The translations under genes and the position numbers were made by a program. The notes beneath the pieces were generated by a model that saw nothing but the letters and a program-made list of their open reading frames with translations, did not search any database and had not been told where the DNA came from. A DNA stretch of 64,000 bases from an uncultured Woeseiaceae bacterium (GTDB lineage Bacteria; Pseudomonadota; Gammaproteobacteria; Steroidobacterales; Woeseiaceae), in NCBI GenBank assembly GCA_947259985.1, contig CAMYOJ010000001.1, forward strand, positions 1-64,000, written 5' to 3'. Positions 55,910-64,000 of the stretch are shown in pieces (the first letter of the stretch is position 1; the number at the start of each line of letters is the position of its first letter).

Positions 55910-56649
55910 TGCACGAGCCAGTCCGCGATGCCCTGAACGGCCTCGTAACGTGTGAGATCGACCTTCAAGGGCGTAACCGCCACGCCGCCATGCTCGACGG
56001 CGTGGAAATCCGTGCCCTCGCCTGCGTCCTGGCCTTTGCCGGCGGGCCCCACCCAGTAAATCGGGCGGCCGTAAGGATCCCTGTCCTTGAGGATCTGCTC
56101 CGACTTATGGCGAAAACCGAGGCGCGTCGCATGTATGCCGTTGAGCTCGTCGTAAGGACGGTCGGGCACATTCACATTGAGGACGATATCTGCCGCCAGC
56201 GACGAACGCTCGATCTTCTGCACGAGTTCGGAGGCCACGCGCGCGGCCGCGTCGAAATGCTTGAGGTCGTGCCCGACGAGTGACACCGCCATGGTAGGCA
56301 ACCCCAGGAACCGCCCTTCCATCGCCGCTGCGACGGTTCCCGAATAGATCACGTCGTCGCCGAGATTAGCGCCATGGTTGATACCGGAGACGACGAGGTC
56401 CGGCTCATAATCGAGAAACCCCGTCAATGCCAGGTGCACGCAGTCCGACGGGGTGCCGTCGACCTTGTAACGGTTTTTCGCGTACTCGGATACCCGCAAC
56501 GGCGTATGCAGCGTCAGCGAGCTGCTGGCCGCCGAGCGATTGCGGTCCGGGGCCACAACGACGACATCGGCGACCTCGGCGAGCGCGTCGGTCAGCGCGT
56601 TGATCCCCGTAGCGAGATACCCGTCGTCGTTGCTTATCAGGATTTTCAT
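55906..56649 (-). CDS. surE: 5'/3'-nucleotidase SurE
   Basis: A 247-residue phosphatase with [12 protein letters not shown] at the N-terminus (metal Asp-Asp), [13 protein letters not shown], and [24 protein letters not shown]. It hydrolyses nucleoside monophosphates and exopolyphosphate in stationary phase. It opens the surE-pcm-yqaA-nlpD-rpoS run and is divergent from the Smr gene. Confidence 0.96.
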   Translation of the reverse strand: MKILISNDDGYLATGINALTDALAEVADVVVVAPDRNRSAASSSLTLHTPLRVSEYAKNRYKVDGTPSDCVHLALTGFLDYEPDLVVSGINHGANLGDDVIYSGTVAAAMEGRFLGLPTMAVSLVGHDLKHFDAAARVASELVQKIERSSLAADIVLNVNVPDRPYDELNGIHATRLGFRHKSEQILKDRDPYGRPIYWVGPAGKGQDAGEGTDFHAVEHGGVAVTPLKVDLTRYEAVQGIADWLVQ

Positions 56650-56655
56650 TATGGA

Positions 56656-56684
56656 TTGGACGATTGCGACGCGCTCACTATACT
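56656..56684 (+). promoter_or_regulatory. Sigma-70 promoter of the Smr gene
   Basis: TTGGAC (56656-56661) and TATACT (56679-56684) are separated by exactly 17 nt. Transcription would start near 56691, supporting the GTG at 56723 as the Smr start rather than the ATG at 56651, which lies upstream of this promoter. Confidence 0.65.
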
Positions 56685-56722
56685 CAAAGATTCACGCGCA
56701 CCATAGCCTCGAAGACCAGACT

Positions 56723-57250
56723 GTGACCGAAGACGACATTGATGAGTTCCGACGTGCAATGTCGGGGGCCAAGCCGCTCGAGGCAGAGGAGCGTGTTCCT
56801 CACGAGAAAGCAAAGCCCATACCTCGCGCGCGATTTGCAAAAGCCGATGAACAGCGAGCGCTCAAGGAATCGCTCGAGGACGACATTGATACGCTGCAGC
56901 ACGGTTACGGCGACGCCTTGCGCTATCACCGCCCGTCGGTCGGGAAGCGCACGATGCGCAAACTGGCAAAGGGTGGATACAGCGTGCAGGCCGAGATCGA
57001 CCTGCATGGCATGACCCTGGCGGAAGCCAAACCGAGGCTCGCCGATTTCATTGATTATAGCGTCATGCAGGGGCACCTCTGCGTCCGCATCGTGCACGGC
57101 AAAGGGCTGGGCTCCGGCGATCGCGGCCCGGTCCTGAAGAACGCTGTCAATCGCTGGCTCAGAAAGTGGGACAGCGTGCTGGCATTCGTGTCCACGCGGC
57201 AGGTCGACGGCGGTACGGGCGCTATTTACGTGCTGCTGCAAAAGACCTGA
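56723..57250 (+). CDS. Smr/MutS2-type small DNA/RNA endonuclease family protein
   Basis: 175 residues from the GTG at 56723, chosen because a good promoter lies between it and the upstream ATG. N-terminal IDEFRRAMSGAKPL is typical of the SmrA/SmrB group. The Smr domain (about 90-175) has AEIDLHGMTLAEAKPRLADFI with the DLHG motif and VRIVHGKGLGSG. Smr domains are nicking nucleases; in E. coli SmrB cleaves mRNA at collided ribosomes, but whether this one does is unknown. It is divergent from surE and 5 nt from truD tail to tail. Confidence 0.88.
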   Translation: MTEDDIDEFRRAMSGAKPLEAEERVPHEKAKPIPRARFAKADEQRALKESLEDDIDTLQHGYGDALRYHRPSVGKRTMRKLAKGGYSVQAEIDLHGMTLAEAKPRLADFIDYSVMQGHLCVRIVHGKGLGSGDRGPVLKNAVNRWLRKWDSVLAFVSTRQVDGGTGAIYVLLQKT

Positions 57251-57255
57251 TCGAA

Positions 57256-58233
57256 TCAGGTCGATACGATTTCGCGCAGTACCGAAGTCGCGAAAGCACC
57301 TCGTCCGAGCGCAAACCGGAGCTCCAGCCGAGTGTCAGAAACGGACCACTCCAGGTCGATCACGCGCAAACGCAGGCTCCTGTGCGCCGCCTGAACCCGT
57401 GCCTTTGTCAACGCCGTGAGCCAGTGGTCGCAGTCGGCGAGCAGCCCGGGATGCTCTGCACCGTCGCCGCAAAGCAATCCGGCCGGGTGAATGTCGAGCT
57501 CTGCACAGCGCCGTTCAGTTTCCGCGTCGACCTCCTCCACGCTGAACACGCTGCCGGTGCCGTCGAGGTTCACGGTGTCGCCGGGGAGTATCCGGTTCCA
57601 GGACGATTTGCGAACGCGGGCGTCCAGTATCCTGTTAAACAGGAACGAACGCGCAGTCGAAATCGCGATGCTGCGTTTGTGTCGCGGCAATCGCTTGCCC
57701 GACGCCCAGGCGTTCGCCAGTTCGATGTTCGATCCGCCGCGCCCGAATCTTTGCTCGCCGAAATAGTTGGGAACGCCCGATGTGGCGATGTGCTGCAAGC
57801 GCTCCTCGAGGCTCCGCGCATCAGGGATCTCGCCGCGCACGACGATGCTGAAGCGATTCTGCCTGTGCGCGCCGCGCCGCAACTTTTTTCCGTGACGTTG
57901 CTTTTCCAGTAGCGTCACACCCTCGACATCGAGCTGGCCCCAGTCAGGTGCGTTCCAACGCGGCACGCTGAACCACTGTCGGGTCACGGCATGGCGGTCC
58001 TTGAGACCGGCGTAGCCCACGTCCCGGGCCGGCACGTCAGCCTGGCGCGCAAGCTGCCTGGCAACCCATTCGGTGTTGGCGCCGGTCTTTTCGATCCAGA
58101 GATAGTCGTGCTCACCGTCGCCGCTGAAGTCGAAGTCCAGGACTTCGTGAACCACGAATTCGTCCGGCCGCGCCCTGATTTGCCCCGCAAACAAGGGCTC
58201 CCCGTAAGCACGGGCCCAGTCCGGCAAAGACAC
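57256..58233 (-). CDS. truD: tRNA pseudouridine(13) synthase
   Basis: A 325-residue enzyme with the family signature VGYAGLKDRHAVTRQWFSV (catalytic Asp in GLKDR), NYFGEQRFGRGGSN and RSFLFNRILDARV. It converts U13 to pseudouridine in tRNA-Glu. It lies 7 nt downstream of ftsB; the ispD and ispF genes that usually separate them are absent. Confidence 0.95.
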   Translation of the reverse strand: MSLPDWARAYGEPLFAGQIRARPDEFVVHEVLDFDFSGDGEHDYLWIEKTGANTEWVARQLARQADVPARDVGYAGLKDRHAVTRQWFSVPRWNAPDWGQLDVEGVTLLEKQRHGKKLRRGAHRQNRFSIVVRGEIPDARSLEERLQHIATSGVPNYFGEQRFGRGGSNIELANAWASGKRLPRHKRSIAISTARSFLFNRILDARVRKSSWNRILPGDTVNLDGTGSVFSVEEVDAETERRCAELDIHPAGLLCGDGAEHPGLLADCDHWLTALTKARVQAAHRSLRLRVIDLEWSVSDTRLELRFALGRGAFATSVLREIVST

Positions 58234-58240
58234 GAGATTG

Positions 58241-58537
58241 CTAGTGTGAAGCCTCGACGACCGGCACGACCTGGTAGAAGGTCTCCTGCTCGCCGATCAT
58301 GCCGAGGTCTGTCCGCGCGCGCTCTTCGGCCGCGTCCTGCCCTTGCTTGAGGTTGACGACCTCGGCATCGAGCGCCGCGTTACGGTGGCGCAGCGACTCA
58401 TTGAGTGCTCGCTGCTCGGCGACGGCCGTGCGCAGCTTCATGGTCTTGCGATAACCGTCATCCGACAGCCAGAGCTCGGCCTGCAGGCCGAGCCCGGCAA
58501 TGCCGAGAAGTACGAGTAGCCAGCGCGAACTGAACAA
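58241..58537 (-). CDS. ftsB: Cell division protein FtsB
   Basis: A 98-residue bitopic protein with an N-terminal helix (LLVLLGIAGLGLQAELWL, about 7-24) and a coiled coil (TAVAEQRALNESLRHRNAAL onward). FtsB joins FtsL and FtsQ in the divisome. It lies 33 nt after eno, the usual position. Confidence 0.9.
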   Translation of the reverse strand: MFSSRWLLVLLGIAGLGLQAELWLSDDGYRKTMKLRTAVAEQRALNESLRHRNAALDAEVVNLKQGQDAAEERARTDLGMIGEQETFYQVVPVVEASH

Positions 58538-58570
58538 ACGATAACCCCAATTAAAGTAACGGCAGCGTTA

Positions 58571-62372
<3,802 letters not shown>

Positions 62373-62410
62373 TTATTGGGCATTGTTTTCGCGGAAAGCG
62401 AGAAACAAGA

Positions 62411-62454
62411 AAGGGCTGGATCAAAAGCACTGCCTGTGCTCTCTTCCAACCCTT
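62411..62454 (-). promoter_or_regulatory. Nested hairpin upstream of pyrG
   Basis: On the minus strand, AAGGGTTGGA pairs with TCCAGCCCTT (one G-T pair), and inside it AGCAC pairs with GTGCT around a 5-nt loop. A T-rich stretch follows. It lies between tilS and pyrG in a 186-nt gap, and could end the accA-tilS transcript or act as a leader structure for pyrG. Nothing else recognisable fills the gap. Confidence 0.5.
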
Positions 62455-62543
62455 CGAATTCCGCGCCGTCGTTGGACTGAAGACGGTTTTAAACGTTATC
62501 AGATAGCCTCATGGGACACAACGACTGAACGTACCTGAAGCAC

Positions 62544-63875
62544 TCAATGCAGCGCTGGACGGTCCTGCCAGCACACGCCGACACCCGGCTTGCTGGCGGC
62601 GTGCGCTGCCAGCCACAGGTCGCCGACCGCGACGAGCACATCGCCAGCGTACAGCAGCGGCAGGCGATCCCGCATCCAGGGCACCACACCCTCTTCTTGA
62701 AGTAATTTCTTGAGTTTGCGCGTATGTGTATGACCTAGTGGCTGAAATTCCTCGCCACCCTTCCTGAATGACAACCTCAGCCCGCGCTCAAACAGGGCCT
62801 TGGACAGTCCCTGCTTCGCGCCCGGCTCGAAGCGCAACACGCCGAGGCCGTCGCCGAGCGCCAGCGGCGACCGGCCAACCGGCCCGGCAGCTGGCGCCGC
62901 CTGCAGTTTCTCGGGCAACAGGTAGATAGCGTTGCGATAGCGGCGCACCGCCGCACCGGGCCATTTCACGAGCGGCTGCGCATCCTCGCGCGCGGGAATC
63001 AGCTCGTCGAGAACCCGTGCGAGCTGCATCGCCGTTGGCGTCGACAAGCCGAGGCTCCTCAAGGCAAAGCGAATAACGTTGCGCTGGCGCGCCGCCGAGA
63101 GCGCCAGGAGTCCGTCGATCGGCAGGCGTTGCGGACGACCGCCCAGGTTTTCGAGATCGATCGCGGCGAGGTCCGCAAGTAGCTGTGAAGCCTCACTGGC
63201 ATTGCGTGCGCTGCGTTGCAGGCGCGCCGAGATGTCGGACCAGCGCGACCTGAGCCGCGGCAAGACCTCGTGGCGCAGGAAATTTCGGTCGAAGCGTCGA
63301 TCCGCGTTGCTCGGGTCCTCGATCCAATTGAGCTCATGTTGGCGGGCGTACTCTTCGAGCGCCGAGCGGTCCACGTCGATCAAGGGTCGCGCGAGCCACC
63401 CTGGACCGAAACGACGCAATTCGCCGATACCAGCGATTCCGGCAGGCCCCGTGCCACGCACGAGATTCAGCAGCAGTGTTTCGGCCTGGTCTTCGCGATG
63501 ATGCGCAGACAGCAACCAGTCACCGATCTCGAGCTGACCATGCAGCGCCGAGTAACGAGCTTCCCGCGCCGAGGCTTCGGGGCCCTGGCCCGACTCGAGC
63601 TGAACAGTGACTGCGAGACTTCGATACGCGATGCCAAGGCCCGACCCCGTCGCCTCACAGTGCCGGCTCCAGGCGGCCGAGTCGGCCTGCAGGCCGTGGT
63701 CAACATGGATGGCAAGTACTTCCACGCCTTTGCGCTGCGCCACAGGTTTAAGAGCGTGCAGCAGAACCGTGGAATCCAGTCCGCCGCTGAAAGCGACGAC
63801 GTATCTCGATGGCTTGCCGGCAGCCACCTCGAGTTCTTCGAGCTTGCCCTGGAGAAGCCTTTCGCTGAAGGTCAC
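62544..63875 (-). CDS. tilS: tRNA(Ile)-lysidine synthetase
   Basis: A 443-residue enzyme with the PP-loop SGGLDSTVLLHAL (about 30-42), HHREDQAETLLLNLVRGTG and a C-terminal TilS domain (LRLSFRKGGEEFQPLGHTHTRKLKKLL). It forms lysidine at C34 of tRNA-Ile2 with ATP and lysine. It starts with GTG at 63875, which overlaps the accA stop as GTGA. Confidence 0.95.
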   Translation of the reverse strand: MTFSERLLQGKLEELEVAAGKPSRYVVAFSGGLDSTVLLHALKPVAQRKGVEVLAIHVDHGLQADSAAWSRHCEATGSGLGIAYRSLAVTVQLESGQGPEASAREARYSALHGQLEIGDWLLSAHHREDQAETLLLNLVRGTGPAGIAGIGELRRFGPGWLARPLIDVDRSALEEYARQHELNWIEDPSNADRRFDRNFLRHEVLPRLRSRWSDISARLQRSARNASEASQLLADLAAIDLENLGGRPQRLPIDGLLALSAARQRNVIRFALRSLGLSTPTAMQLARVLDELIPAREDAQPLVKWPGAAVRRYRNAIYLLPEKLQAAPAAGPVGRSPLALGDGLGVLRFEPGAKQGLSKALFERGLRLSFRKGGEEFQPLGHTHTRKLKKLLQEEGVVPWMRDRLPLLYAGDVLVAVGDLWLAAHAASKPGVGVCWQDRPALH

Positions 63876-64000
63876 GCTTCTTTGAACTGACCGAAACTCG
63901 CGAGGCGCTGTTGCCGGCGCTCGAGCAAAGCCTCGTTCGACAAGCCGTCGAGTTCGTCAAGACTCTTGAGAATGGCGTTTCGAACGACTTCGGCCATTTC
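63872..64000 (-). CDS. accA: Acetyl-CoA carboxylase carboxyltransferase subunit alpha, C-terminal end (cut by window edge)
   Basis: The minus strand from the window edge reads 42 codons to a TGA at 63872-63874: VVRNAILKSLDELDGLSNEA and LLERRQQRLASFGQF. This is the typical AccA C-terminal tail. AccA forms malonyl-CoA with AccD. Gene order accA-tilS-pyrG-kdsA-eno is the usual one in gammaproteobacteria, which supports the call. The rest lies outside the window. Confidence 0.85.
   Translation of the reverse strand, partial: EMAEVVRNAILKSLDELDGLSNEALLERRQQRLASFGQFKEA

Noticed and set aside
57991-58350. Plus-strand frame opposite truD and ftsB
   Set aside because: Spans the ends of two supported genes and has no ribosome-binding site or family match.

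Overview
The window is a dense, GC-rich chromosomal stretch from a free-living, probably marine, gammaproteobacterium. Four blocks keep the gene order familiar from Pseudomonas and relatives: comEC-exbB-exbD-msbA-lpxK next to a DUF2062 gene and the lol genes; mfd followed at a distance by an MTIP gene and nagZ; rpoE-rseA-rseB-rseC to lepA-lepB-rnc-era-recO-pdxJ-acpS; and pyrG-kdsA-eno-ftsB-truD to surE-pcm-nlpD-rpoS. No tRNA, rRNA, CRISPR array, prophage or insertion sequence was seen. Species cannot be named from the window alone.

Layout. 1-7614 is the accessory carbohydrate part: the start of a LysR-type regulator, a GH17 glycosidase lipoprotein, an exported protein with an internal duplication, a sugar-porter MFS transporter, a GH3 glucosidase, and a divergent GPH-type sugar transporter. 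A perfect 16-bp LacI-type palindrome lies between the last two. Together they suggest import and hydrolysis of a beta-glucan such as laminarin. 7611-13028 holds a globin-coupled diguanylate cyclase, a FAN1-type nuclease split over two reading frames and fused to a DEDDh exonuclease, a glutathione-peroxidase-like protein, a DUF3429 membrane protein and an HDOD protein.

13017-22976 is cell-envelope biogenesis: lpxK, msbA, exbD, exbB, comEC, a DUF2062 protein, lolD and two Lol permeases. 23129-28659 contains a small exported protein with its own promoter and terminator, mfd, csiV and a PAS plus degenerate GGDEF protein. 28656-42134 is a long minus-strand array: MTIP phosphorylase, nagZ, rlmD, a PolB-like exonuclease, acpS, pdxJ, recO, era, rnc, a DUF4845 protein, lepB, lepA, a glutaredoxin-like protein, rseC, rseB, rseA and rpoE. 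A good sigma-E promoter precedes rpoE, so part of the array is probably in the envelope-stress regulon.

42325-47225 is a succinate dehydrogenase biogenesis locus: a DUF1674 (SDHAF4-like) gene, sdhC, sdhD, sdhA, sdhB, sdhE and ygfX, with ygfZ divergent. 47334-64000 holds lysS, prfB with its programmed +1 frameshift, recJ, a conserved protein of unknown function, a Mth938-domain protein, rpoS, nlpD, a YqaA-type membrane protein, pcm, surE, an Smr protein, truD, ftsB, eno, kdsA, pyrG, tilS and the 3' end of accA. Many neighbours overlap by 4 nt (ATGA or GTGA), pointing to translational coupling. No gap between genes exceeds 300 bases.

The most unusual items are the split FAN1-exonuclease fusion, the complete SDH maturation locus, the short leader ORF abutting rpoE, and the beta-glucan cluster with its operator. 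No wholly new defence or mobile system was found.
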